A stretch of 64,000 bases of DNA from Sphingomonas sp. 35-24ZXX. GTDB taxonomy: Bacteria; Pseudomonadota; Alphaproteobacteria; Sphingomonadales; Sphingomonadaceae. The position numbers were made by a program, and so were the translations under genes. The notes under the pieces were generated by a model. That model worked only from the letters and a program-made list of their open reading frames with translations, was not told where the DNA came from and did not search any database. The stretch is from positions 310,001 to 374,000 of the forward strand of contig NZ_JROG01000004.1 in assembly GCF_000786215.1 (NCBI RefSeq), given 5' to 3'. Positions 34,530 through 42,700 of the stretch are shown piece after piece; positions within the stretch are counted from its first letter, which is position 1; every line of letters starts with the position of its first letter.

Positions 34530-35117
34530 ATGGCGGTGACGGTCGAAACGCTGCCCACCGCCCGGATCGGCGAGGCCATCGACGCGCTCGCCCGGATGCG
34601 GATCGCCGTCTTTCGCGAATGGCCCTATCTCTATGAGGGCGATGCCGGTTACGAGCGCAGCTATCTCGCCGATTTTGCCGCTGCGCCGGATGCGGTGCTG
34701 GTGCTGGCGCGCGATGGCGATACGATCGTCGGCGCGGCGACCGCATCGCCGATGACCGCGCAGAGCGCCGAGATCCAGGCGCCATTCGCTCGTGCAGGCA
34801 AGGACACGTCGGCAATGTTCTATTTCGGGGAGTCGGTGCTGCTGCCGGGCTATCGCGGGCAGGGCATCGGCCATGCGTTCTTCGACCATCGCGAGGCCGG
34901 CGCCAGGGCCGCAGGCGCTTCGGTTGCCAGCTTCTGCGCGGTGCAGCGCCCAGCCGATCATCCGCTGCGCCCGCAAGGCTATCGCCCGCTGGACACCTTC
35001 TGGGCCAAGCGCGGCTATGTGAGGGTCGAGGGGCTGACCACCCGTTTCGACTGGCTCGACATCGGCGAGGCGCGGGAGACAGCGCACGTCATGCAGTTCT
35101 GGGCGAGGACGCTCTGA
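34530..35117 (+). CDS. GNAT family N-acetyltransferase
   Basis: A 195-residue acetyltransferase. The acetyl-CoA motif is SVLLPGYRGQGIGHAFFDHRE (Q/R-x-x-G-x-G/A at YRGQGIGHA), within a standard GNAT fold: RIAVFREWPYLYEGDAGYERSYL at the start and WAKRGYVRVEGL at the end. The acceptor is unknown. It lies 4 bases after the KAS III-like gene, so it is co-transcribed with it. A pair of hairpins follows the stop. Confidence 0.88.
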   Translation: MAVTVETLPTARIGEAIDALARMRIAVFREWPYLYEGDAGYERSYLADFAAAPDAVLVLARDGDTIVGAATASPMTAQSAEIQAPFARAGKDTSAMFYFGESVLLPGYRGQGIGHAFFDHREAGARAAGASVASFCAVQRPADHPLRPQGYRPLDTFWAKRGYVRVEGLTTRFDWLDIGEARETAHVMQFWARTL

Positions 35118-35127
35118 TATCCTCGTT

Positions 35128-35197
35128 CTCCGGTGAAAGCCGGAGGCCGGAGCGTCTGCTGTGCCATCCCGCCCCGTGACTCCGGCTTTCGCCGGAG
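35128..35197. repeat. Paired CTCCGG-CCGGAG hairpins between convergent genes
   Basis: Two related hairpins, CTCCGGTGAAAGCCGGAG (35128-35145) and CTCCGGCTTTCGCCGGAG (35180-35197), lie 35 bases apart in the gap between the convergent acetyltransferase and amidohydrolase genes. Similar elements are common between genes in sphingomonads (from general knowledge). They may end transcription from both sides. Confidence 0.75.
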
Positions 35198-35231
35198 ACC
35201 GGGATCGGGAACAGCCTGTTTGCTTGCCCCA

Positions 35232-37277
35232 TTATTCCTTGGGCATCTTCACCTTGGGCTTGGTGGCGAACGGCTTGATACCGAATTCGGGATAGACCTC
35301 GCTCGGGTAATAGAAGACGCCATCCTTGGCGACCATGCGGATCGCCTTGATCGCTTTGAGGTCCTTGGTCGGGTCGCCCTGGATCAGGAAGAAATCGGCA
35401 TATTTGCCCTTTTCGATGCTGCCCAGCGACTGATCCTGCTTGAGATATTGCGCCATGTCATAGCTCGCGCGGCGCAGGATCTGCGCCGGGGTCATCCCCG
35501 CCTTCTGGTAGAGTTCGAGTTCCCGGTGATAGGTGAAGCTGCCGCCCATATCGGTGCCGGGGATCAGGAAGATGCCGGCCTCGTGCATCTTCTTGATCGT
35601 GGCGGCGACCTGATCGAACGCCCCGCGATAGGCGGTGTCGTCTGCCGGGCTGGCGATGTTGGCCCAGGCCTGCTTGGCGCTGCGCTGGACCCCGGTGGGC
35701 ATGTGATCGACATAGTCGGTCATGCCGGGGTTGATCTTGCCGTTGCGCGACAGCAGCAGCGATTCATGGATGGCGAAGGTCGGGTCGATCGTGACCTTGT
35801 TGTCGACCATCGCGCGGATCGTCGTGTTCACTCGCCCGCTGTTGAGATCCAGCCCCGGCAGCCGCTTGAGCGCGGTCAGGCGCAGCAATGTGCGCGTGTC
35901 CTCGCCCGGCTCGAGCACCCAGCCCAGCATCACCTGGTTGATGTGCGTCATCTCGTCATAGCCGGCCGCGATCATCGCATCGGCATTGGTGAAGGCAGGA
36001 ACATGGCCCATGACGTGCAGGCCCAGCGCCGTGGCTTCCTTGACCAGGGCCGGAATCCACTCGGGGTTCATGCTGTTGTAGATCTTGATCGCCTGATAGT
36101 CGCGCGCAGCATAGAAGCGCGCGGCATCCAGCGCTTCCTGCTGGCTGCTTACCAGCTTGCCGTTGTTCGAGCTGAACGGGCTCTTGCCCTCGATAAAGCC
36201 CGACTTGGTGATCCGCGGTCCGGCCAGCACGCCGCTCTCGATCCGCTCGACCAGGCCATCGAGCACGTCGATCTCGTTGCCCATGTCGCGCACCGAGGTG
36301 ATGCCCGCCAGGATGTTGAGCATCGCGTCTTCCTGGCCGATATGGCCGTGCATCTCGTACAGGCCGGGGACCAGCGTTCCGCCATCGCCATCGATGGTGA
36401 TCTCGCCTTCGGTTGCCGGGCTATTGACCGGCAGCACAGCGGCGATGTGGCGACCGCGCACGACGACACTCCTGGGCTCGGTCAGCGCCATCGACACCGG
36501 GTCGAACAGCCGCACATTGGTGATGCGCACCGGGGCCTTGTAGACATTCGCGGCCTTGGCCTGCATCTTGACGAAACGCTCGGTCGAATATTTGACCGCC
36601 AGATCGCGCAGCTTGATGTCTTCGCCTTCGAAGCCCTTGCGCACGAAGACCGCGCGCGGGGAAATCGCGGCGAACAGCGCGCCCTTGTCGTCGAGCAGGA
36701 AATAGCCGGGGTCGAGGTCATTGCCCGACAGCGCATAGGCAGTGACGGTCATCGCGCCGGCGGTGCCGCTGACCTCAACCTTTTCCAGCTCGGCGAGGCT
36801 CAGCGCGCCGCCGGGCAGCGCGGGGATCGACCGGTCGTCATCGGCGAGCAGGGCGCGGGCGTAAAGCCCGGCCGACCAGGGGCTGCCTTCCTGCGCGACA
36901 TAGATCGCCGCGCCCTTGGGCTTGGCGGTGCCGCTGCCGGTGGAATCGGTCCAGCGCGCGGTACCGCGCTGCATGGAGAAGCTTTCGTTGATCGCATTGC
37001 CGAAGGTGGAATTGCCGGTGATCTTCCAGGCGACCGGCATGCCCTTGGCATCCAGCTTCAGCTCTTCCTTCATCGTCGGGCCGCGCCCATTGTTCTTGTA
37101 GTCGTAATCGATCTTCACCGTGTCGCCGCTGCGCACGACATCGAGATGCCCCACGCGGGTGCCGCCGATGATCACGGTGAAGTTCTCGGCTCCATCCTGA
37201 GCAAGCGCTGGCGTGCAAAGTGGCGCGATGGCCAGGGCCAGCGCGATGGAACCGAATTTCAAACTGCGAGCGGCCAT
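35232..37277 (-). CDS. Exported amidohydrolase family protein
   Basis: A 681-residue protein with a signal peptide (residues 1-26, cleavage likely after ALA). The N-terminal ~240 residues are an extra beta-rich domain (VIIGGTRVGHLDVVRSGDTVKIDYDYKNNG) not found in plain amidohydrolases. The metal-dependent hydrolase part starts at about 260 (RITNVRLFDPVSM, VVVRGRHI) with the HxH motif in YEMHGHIGQEDAML, then GITSVRDMGNE, VMGHVPAF, EMTHINQV and PGTDMGGSF. The C-terminus KGKYADFFLIQGDP is typical. It probably hydrolyses a peptide-like or amide substrate in the periplasm. Substrate unknown. Confidence 0.88.
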   Translation of the reverse strand: MAARSLKFGSIALALAIAPLCTPALAQDGAENFTVIIGGTRVGHLDVVRSGDTVKIDYDYKNNGRGPTMKEELKLDAKGMPVAWKITGNSTFGNAINESFSMQRGTARWTDSTGSGTAKPKGAAIYVAQEGSPWSAGLYARALLADDDRSIPALPGGALSLAELEKVEVSGTAGAMTVTAYALSGNDLDPGYFLLDDKGALFAAISPRAVFVRKGFEGEDIKLRDLAVKYSTERFVKMQAKAANVYKAPVRITNVRLFDPVSMALTEPRSVVVRGRHIAAVLPVNSPATEGEITIDGDGGTLVPGLYEMHGHIGQEDAMLNILAGITSVRDMGNEIDVLDGLVERIESGVLAGPRITKSGFIEGKSPFSSNNGKLVSSQQEALDAARFYAARDYQAIKIYNSMNPEWIPALVKEATALGLHVMGHVPAFTNADAMIAAGYDEMTHINQVMLGWVLEPGEDTRTLLRLTALKRLPGLDLNSGRVNTTIRAMVDNKVTIDPTFAIHESLLLSRNGKINPGMTDYVDHMPTGVQRSAKQAWANIASPADDTAYRGAFDQVAATIKKMHEAGIFLIPGTDMGGSFTYHRELELYQKAGMTPAQILRRASYDMAQYLKQDQSLGSIEKGKYADFFLIQGDPTKDLKAIKAIRMVAKDGVFYYPSEVYPEFGIKPFATKPKVKMPKE

Positions 37278-37360
37278 GGCCAGTCCTTCCCTGCGAAGAT
37301 TTTTATCTGCGCGGACAATGGGCTAGCAGGCGCGCCATGGCAAGCGGGCAGCGCAGGCAA

Positions 37361-37389
37361 ATCCTCCCCAGGCCATGCCCGGGGAGGAT
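37361..37389 (-). terminator. Hairpin terminator after the secreted protein gene
   Basis: ATCCTCCCC and GGGGAGGAT form a perfect 9-bp stem around an 11-base loop, beginning 12 bases past the stop codon at 37402 on the minus strand. A short TTT run follows on that strand. A reasonable Rho-independent terminator. Confidence 0.6.
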
Positions 37390-37401
37390 GCCAGAAGGAC
37401 G

Positions 37402-37872
37402 TCAGCCCGCCGGATTGCCCCGGGCGATGCTGAGCTCCGCCATCAGGGCGTTGCGGTCTTCTGCGGCCACGGCGAGCACATGCTCGCGCACCTCATCGGC
37501 GCGGCGTGCGATGGCCCTGTTGGCCTGGTCCTTGCCCTGCGCGCAGCGCCCGTTGGTCGATCCCTCGATCAGCTTGGTGGGCACCAGTGTCCGCACGACA
37601 TGGCTGCCTTCGCCGGCCGGCGCCTGCAGATGGCGCTCGACGGCGATTTCGGCTTTCCACAGGCAACGCGCGGTGCTGGGGCGATTGGGCGGCATGTTGC
37701 CGATCTGACGGTAGCTGACGAACGTCTTGGGCTGGTAGACTGCGGTCACCTGCCGCTCGCCATGGGGCACCTCGACCTCGTGGCGGATGTCCTGGAAGTC
37801 CGATGCGACTGCGGGGAAGCTCAATCCTGCAACTGACAATGCCGCGATGGTTGCGGCCTTTATGATTTTCAT
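37402..37872 (-). CDS. Secreted protein of unknown function
   Basis: A 156-residue exported protein. The signal peptide is residues 1-23 (cleavage likely after AVA). The mature part has a beta-rich start (FQDIRHEVEVPHGERQVTAVYQPKTF), two cysteines (ARCLWKAE, NGRCAQGK) that may form a disulfide, and a helical C-terminus (ADEVREHVLAVAAEDRNALMAELS). No family is recognised with certainty. It stands alone, with a terminator just downstream. Confidence 0.75.
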   Translation of the reverse strand: MKIIKAATIAALSVAGLSFPAVASDFQDIRHEVEVPHGERQVTAVYQPKTFVSYRQIGNMPPNRPSTARCLWKAEIAVERHLQAPAGEGSHVVRTLVPTKLIEGSTNGRCAQGKDQANRAIARRADEVREHVLAVAAEDRNALMAELSIARGNPAG

Positions 37873-38112
37873 TGTGTGTCCTTTCCAATGGATGTTTGCA
37901 TTGGTCGGGATGCGCGGGTTTTCTGATCGAAAGACCGGGCCGAAAGCCCGGGATGGTACGCATCCCGTAGCGGTCCGACATCACGCAGCATTTAACAATG
38001 TTGCGTCAGAGGGGCCCGGCCCGCTGATAGCGAACATGAGGATAGCGTCCGCCGCTGTCAACCGTCGACGCAACAAAAGAAATGCTGCGCAGCATTTTGC
38101 CGCGGCAGACGA

Positions 38113-38520
38113 TCAGATGTTGCGGGCGAACGCCGTCAGTTCTGCGCGCAGATTGGGATGAGCGTCGGCGACCTTGGCGCAGATGGTTTCATAAAGCGCG
38201 CTGTCGGTGGGGCCGGTGCCGTCGCGATAAGCCATCGACCAGTCGCCGAATTCGCGATGGGCGATCGTGCGGCGCGCGAGCACGACCTGGGCACGATGAC
38301 GCGGGTCAAGATTGATCCGGTCATAGGTCGCCTCGACAGCCTCCACCGGGCCTTCGAGGACCTGGAGGAACCGTTTGCCGTTGAACATCAACATGCCGGT
38401 GATGTCGTTCGCCTGATTGTTCCGCCGCGCCGATGCCAGGATCGACGACAGGCTCGTATCCGCCGAGGGCGTGATCGTGCTGATATACAAAAGCTGCACG
38501 AGTGGATTTTTGTCAGACAT
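38113..38520 (-). CDS. Short BLUF-domain blue-light photoreceptor
   Basis: A 135-residue single-domain BLUF protein. The flavin site is complete: Tyr12 (LLYIS), Asn34/Asn35 (RRNNQANDITG), Gln53 (FLQVLEG) and Trp94 with Met96 (DWSM), matching Tyr21, Asn45, Gln63, Trp104 and Met106 of AppA. LDPRHR is another hallmark. The C-terminus is a short helical cap with no output domain, so it should act by protein-protein contact, as the PixD or BlrB group does. It lies in an AT-rich stretch; no obvious partner is adjacent. Confidence 0.92.
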   Translation of the reverse strand: MSDKNPLVQLLYISTITPSADTSLSSILASARRNNQANDITGMLMFNGKRFLQVLEGPVEAVEATYDRINLDPRHRAQVVLARRTIAHREFGDWSMAYRDGTGPTDSALYETICAKVADAHPNLRAELTAFARNI

Positions 38521-38601
38521 GATCTATCCGTACAAAAAATGGGTTTAATGCCAAGTAAAAACCTTCTTTATTTGCCGTCCGAAACAAGCTGTTACAAACC
38601 G

Positions 38602-39420
38602 TCAGAATACAGGGTCGTTCGCGCCATTGTCATCTTCGCTGCCGGGCAGCGTGGAAACATCGCTGTGGATGCCGCACTCGGTCTTGTCCCAGCCCTTCCA
38701 GCGGCCCGAACGGGGGTCTTCGCCGGGCGCCACCTTGCTGGTGCAGGGAGCGCAGCCGATCGAGGGATAGCCCTGCGATTCGAGCGGATGACGCGGCAGG
38801 TCGTGCTCGGCGAAATATGCATCGAGCATGTCCTTGGTCCAGCTGGCCAGCGGATTGAGCTTGAACCGGCCCTGCGCGTCGCTGGTGTCGATCTCGAAGC
38901 GCGGAAGCCCCTGGCGGGTGGCGGACTGGAAGCCCTTGCGCCCGGTGATCGAGCCGTCATAGCTGAGCAAGGCCTTGGCCAGCGGGCGCACCTTGCGGAT
39001 CTCGCAGCAGCCATCGGGGTCGTACGACCAGCGCAGGCCGTTGGCATCCTGGCCCGCCACCTCATCGGCCTCGGGAGTCAGCAGGATCAGATTCGTAAGG
39101 CCCAGCCGTTCGACCAACGTATCGCGATAGGCCAGGGTTTCGGGAAAGTGCTTCTGCGTGTCGAGGAACAGTACCGGCAGCGACGCGTCGATGCTGGCCA
39201 CCATGTGCAGCAGCACCGCGCTCTCCGCTCCGAAGGACGAGACCACTGCCAGATCGCCCACCAGTCCGTCGCGGATGACGATGCGCATCATCTCGGCGGT
39301 ATCGGTGCCGCGAAACATGTTGTTCAGCCGGATCGCGTCACTCTCGGTAAAGCGCGGCTTCAGATCGATCTGGTCGCGCACGCGCGAGCCCGTCGACGCG
39401 GGGGTGTCGATCTGCCTCAT
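38602..39420 (-). CDS. cysH: Phosphoadenylyl/adenylyl-sulfate reductase (iron-sulfur type)
   Basis: A 272-residue reductase that turns activated sulfate into sulfite. The PP-loop region is VSSFGAESAVLLHM. Two cysteine pairs, Cys-Cys in DGCCEIRKVRPL and CxxC in SIGCAPCTS, bind a [4Fe-4S] cluster, the mark of the APS-reducing type. The catalytic Cys is in KTECGIH near the C-terminus. It ends the operon cobA-DUF2849-cysI-DUF934-cysH; its ATG overlaps the DUF934 stop (ATGA). Confidence 0.95.
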   Translation of the reverse strand: MRQIDTPASTGSRVRDQIDLKPRFTESDAIRLNNMFRGTDTAEMMRIVIRDGLVGDLAVVSSFGAESAVLLHMVASIDASLPVLFLDTQKHFPETLAYRDTLVERLGLTNLILLTPEADEVAGQDANGLRWSYDPDGCCEIRKVRPLAKALLSYDGSITGRKGFQSATRQGLPRFEIDTSDAQGRFKLNPLASWTKDMLDAYFAEHDLPRHPLESQGYPSIGCAPCTSKVAPGEDPRSGRWKGWDKTECGIHSDVSTLPGSEDDNGANDPVF

Positions 39421-39854
39421 GATGCCACCGGATGACGCTTGGCCCAGATCGCGGCAACGCCGTCGCTGGTCTTCTGGTAGAAGTCGGGGAAGAAGCCTTC
39501 TGCCGCCTTCACATCGTCGACGTTGAGCGGCTTGTTCGGTGCGAAGCTGTCAAAGCCGCAGCGCCGCAGAAAGACGAACTGGTCGACCAGCACATCCCCG
39601 GTCGCGCGCAGTTCACCGGCATAGCCCGCCTCGCGCAGGATCTGCGCGGACGAAAAGCCACGGCCATCGCCGAATGCGGGAAAGTTCACCTCGACCAGCC
39701 GCAGCTGGTCCAGATGCGGCAGCAGAGCGCGCACATCCTCGCCCGGCTCGATGCGCACGGCAGCAGCGTTGGTGCCGCCGGTGAATTCGGCAAACGTCAC
39801 GGCGGCGTCGGCAACGGCGGGTTCATCGCGGTAGATGATCTGGACTTCAGCCAT
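39417..39854 (-). CDS. DUF934 family protein (sulfite reductase operon)
   Basis: A 145-residue protein of the DUF934 family, found almost only next to sulfite reductase and cysH genes. NFPAFGDGRGFSSAQILREAGYAGELRATGDVLVDQ is the conserved core, followed by FLRRCGFDSFAP. It is probably an accessory factor in assimilatory sulfate reduction, with no proven activity. Start ATG 39854 (MAEVQIIYRD) overlaps the end of cysI by 8 bases; stop overlaps cysH. Confidence 0.92.
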   Translation of the reverse strand: MAEVQIIYRDEPAVADAAVTFAEFTGGTNAAAVRIEPGEDVRALLPHLDQLRLVEVNFPAFGDGRGFSSAQILREAGYAGELRATGDVLVDQFVFLRRCGFDSFAPNKPLNVDDVKAAEGFFPDFYQKTSDGVAAIWAKRHPVAS

Positions 39855-41481
39855 AAAGCGCCTCCTTGAACGGTTCCATGCCGATGCGGCGATAGGTGTC
39901 GACGAAGCGCTCGCCCTCTTCGCGCGCGCCGAGGTACACATTGGTCACGGTCTCGACCGCGTTGACGATGCCGTCTTCGTCGAAGCCGGGGCCGACGATC
40001 TTGGCGATCGAGACGTCTTCCGCCGCCGATCCGCCGAGCAGCAGCTGGTAGTTTTCGACGCCCTTCTTGTCGACGCCCAGGATGCCGATGTGCCCGGCGT
40101 GGTGGTGGCCACAGGCGTTGATGCAGCCCGAAATCTTGAGCTTCAGTTCGCCCAGGTCACGCTGGCGACCGGTGTCGGCAAACCGCTCGGAGATCTTCTG
40201 CGCGACCGGGATCGAGCGGGCATTGGCGAGGCTGCAATAATCTAGCCCGGGGCAGGCGATCATGTCACCGATCAGGTCGAGATTGGCGCTGGCCAGGCCT
40301 GCGGCATCGAGCTTCTGCCAGATGGCGTACAGATCAGCTTTGCGGACATGCGCCAGCACGATGTTCTGCGCATGGGTGACGCGCAGTTCGTCAAAAGCGT
40401 ACTCGCTGGCAAGGTCGGCCATCAGGTCGATCTGGTCGGCGGTGGCATCGCCGGGGATTCCGCCAGTGGGCTTCAGGCTGATGGTGAGCGAGACATAGCC
40501 TGGTGTCTTGTGCGGGTGCGTGTTCTGGTCGACCCAAACGGCGAAGTCGGGATCCGCCCTGTCGATATCGTCGCTCAGGCCCTGTTCGAAGGCGGGGTCG
40601 GTGAAATACGCGCTGATCCGCTCGAGCTCCGCCACCGGGGGATTGAGCCCGAGCGTCTTCATGTGCGCGAACTCTTCCTCGACTTGGGCGCGGTATTCGT
40701 CCGCACCCAGCTCGTGGATCAGGATCTTGATGCGCGCCTTGTACTTGTTGTCGCGGCGGCCATAGCGGTTGTAGACGCGCAGGCACGCCTCGGTATAGCT
40801 GATCAGCTCTTCGGCGGGCACGAATTCGCGGATGCACGGCGCGATCATCGGGGTGCGGCCCATGCCGCCGCCGACAAAGAACTTCGCGCCCAGCACGCCG
40901 TCGGCGTTCTTCACCAGCTCGATGCCGATATCGTGCAGCCGCATCGCGGCGCGGTCGCTGACCGAGGCGATCACCGCGATCTTGAACTTGCGCGGCAGCA
41001 GCTGGAATTCGGGGTGGAAGGTCGACCACTGGCGCAGCAATTCGGCCCAGGGACGCGGATCGGCGATCTCGTCCGCGGCCGCGCCTGCGAACTGGTCCGA
41101 ACTGATGTTGCGGATGCAGTTGCCGCTGGTCTGGACCGCATGCATCTCGACCGTCGCAAGATCGGCGAGAATGTCTGGCGTCTCTTCCAGGTTGATCCAG
41201 TTGTACTGGATGTTCTGGCGGGTGGTGAAATGGCCATAGCCCTTGTCGTACTTGCGCGCGATGTGCGCCAGCATGTGCATCTGCTTGCCCGACAGCGTGC
41301 CATAGGGGATCGCGACGCGCAGCATATAGGCATGCAGTTGCAGGTAGAGGCCGTTCTTCAGGCGGAGGTGCCGGAATTCCTCTTCGGGCAGGCTGCCATC
41401 GAGGCGGCGACGGACCTGATCGCGAAACTCCGCGACACGGGCATCGACCATCGCCTGATCATAGGTGTCGTACTGGTACAT
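39847..41481 (-). CDS. cysI: Assimilatory sulfite reductase hemoprotein
   Basis: A 544-residue siroheme enzyme that reduces sulfite to sulfide with six electrons. Both ferredoxin-like half domains are present: HMLAHIARKYDKGYGHFTTRQNIQYNWI at about 85-112 and SGNCIRNISSDQFAG. The siroheme and [4Fe-4S] site cysteines are in CPGLDYCSLAN (C-x5-C) and GCINACGHHHAGHIG (C-x3-C). The sequence is of the ferredoxin-dependent nitrite/sulfite reductase type; the neighbours cysH and cobA make sulfite the likely substrate. It starts 4 bases after the DUF2849 stop. Confidence 0.93.
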   Translation of the reverse strand: MYQYDTYDQAMVDARVAEFRDQVRRRLDGSLPEEEFRHLRLKNGLYLQLHAYMLRVAIPYGTLSGKQMHMLAHIARKYDKGYGHFTTRQNIQYNWINLEETPDILADLATVEMHAVQTSGNCIRNISSDQFAGAAADEIADPRPWAELLRQWSTFHPEFQLLPRKFKIAVIASVSDRAAMRLHDIGIELVKNADGVLGAKFFVGGGMGRTPMIAPCIREFVPAEELISYTEACLRVYNRYGRRDNKYKARIKILIHELGADEYRAQVEEEFAHMKTLGLNPPVAELERISAYFTDPAFEQGLSDDIDRADPDFAVWVDQNTHPHKTPGYVSLTISLKPTGGIPGDATADQIDLMADLASEYAFDELRVTHAQNIVLAHVRKADLYAIWQKLDAAGLASANLDLIGDMIACPGLDYCSLANARSIPVAQKISERFADTGRQRDLGELKLKISGCINACGHHHAGHIGILGVDKKGVENYQLLLGGSAAEDVSIAKIVGPGFDEDGIVNAVETVTNVYLGAREEGERFVDTYRRIGMEPFKEALYG

Positions 41482-41485
41482 GGGG

Positions 41486-41776
41486 TCAAACCTTCAGGAT
41501 CGGGATGCTGGTGTTGATGGCAAGGTCGGGGCGAACAGTGGGGCCGAAGGCACGCACGCGCTCCTTGATGTGCAACGGCATCGGTCCCTGATCGGTCTGC
41601 TTGCCATCGACGATATAGGGAACGTTGACGCGCAGCGCGGCCTCTTCGCGCTTGAGAATCGCTTCGGCCTCGTCGCCGGCGTCTGCGCTGTCGGCCAGAT
41701 GGCGCGACCAGCGGGTGTCGCCCGCCCACCAGATGACATCTCCGGTCTTCAGGTCGTTGCCGGTGAGGATTTTCAT
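41486..41776 (-). CDS. DUF2849 family protein (sulfite reductase operon)
   Basis: A 96-residue protein of the DUF2849 family: KILTGNDLKTGDVIWWAGDTRWSRHL is the conserved opening, with VNVPYIVDG and HIKERVRAFGPTVRPDL in the second half. It is found between cobA/cysG and cysI in alphaproteobacteria; function unknown. Its ATG overlaps the cobA stop (ATGA at 41773-41776), and cysI follows 4 bases after its stop. Confidence 0.9.
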   Translation of the reverse strand: MKILTGNDLKTGDVIWWAGDTRWSRHLADSADAGDEAEAILKREEAALRVNVPYIVDGKQTDQGPMPLHIKERVRAFGPTVRPDLAINTSIPILKV

Positions 41777-42588
41777 GCCAAAGACTCCGTCAAAGGTGCT
41801 GGCTCCAGATGCTGGGCAAACAGGGTGGGAAGGCAATCGGTGGCGCGGGCACGGGTCACCACATCGCCGATCACGATCAAGGCCGGGCTGATCACCGCTT
41901 CGCGGGCGATCATGGGGCCCAGATCGGTAAGCCATGTGCGCAAGGTGCGCATGTCGGCGCGGGTGCCCTTTTCGAGCACCGCCACCGGCGTGTCGGGCGA
42001 CAGACCGTCGGCGATCAGCTTTTCGGCGATCGCATCGCCGGTGGCGACACCCATGTAGATGACGAGCGTGCGGCCCTTTCCGGCGAGGCCGGACCAGTCC
42101 TGCTCGGTCAGGCCCTTGCACTGGCCGGCAACGAAAGTGACCGCGCTTGACAGATCGCGGTGGGTCAGCGGCAGCTGCGCGGCTGCGGCGCTGCCATTGG
42201 CGGCGCTGATCCCGGGGATGACTTCGACGGGAACACCGGCGGCGCGGCAGTCGTCGACCTCTTCGCCGCCACGCCCGAAGATGAACGGATCGCCGCCCTT
42301 CAGCCGCACGACATCATGGCCCTTGCGGGCCTCGGCGATCAGCAGCGCGTTGATATCGTCCTGCGGGAGCGTGTGGCGTGCGCGCTTCTTGGCGACCGAA
42401 ATCAGCCGCGCATCGGGGCGGGCCAGCGCCAGAATGGCATCGTCGACCAGGCCGTCATGCACGATCAGCGATGCGCGCGCGATGATCCGCGCGGCCTTGA
42501 CGGTCAGCAGATCGGGGTCGCCGGGGCCTGCGCCCACCAGCCAGACGGTGCCGATCGAGCGGTCGTGATGTTCGTGCGAATGCGTCAT
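41773..42588 (-). CDS. cobA: Uroporphyrinogen-III C-methyltransferase
   Basis: A 271-residue SUMT that methylates uroporphyrinogen III to precorrin-2, on the way to the siroheme used by CysI. Motifs: VWLVGAGPGDPDLLTVKAARI at the start, VRLKGGDPFIFGRGGEE, PGISAANGSAAAAQLPLTHR and VIYMGVAT. The usual CysG dehydrogenase/chelatase half is missing, so another gene must supply that step. Start ATG 42588 (MTHSHEHHD) follows a His-rich N-terminus. First gene of the cys operon; no obvious riboswitch in the 110 bases upstream. Confidence 0.94.
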   Translation of the reverse strand: MTHSHEHHDRSIGTVWLVGAGPGDPDLLTVKAARIIARASLIVHDGLVDDAILALARPDARLISVAKKRARHTLPQDDINALLIAEARKGHDVVRLKGGDPFIFGRGGEEVDDCRAAGVPVEVIPGISAANGSAAAAQLPLTHRDLSSAVTFVAGQCKGLTEQDWSGLAGKGRTLVIYMGVATGDAIAEKLIADGLSPDTPVAVLEKGTRADMRTLRTWLTDLGPMIAREAVISPALIVIGDVVTRARATDCLPTLFAQHLEPAPLTESLA

Positions 42589-42700
42589 GCCGTTGGTCCT
42601 TTCCAACGGTGCATCTGGTCCGTGCGCCCCCGACATGCAAAGCAGAAGCGCTTGGCCGGGGGTTAGTTTTGCTTTTTGGGGCGGGTCGCCTGCCCGGCGT

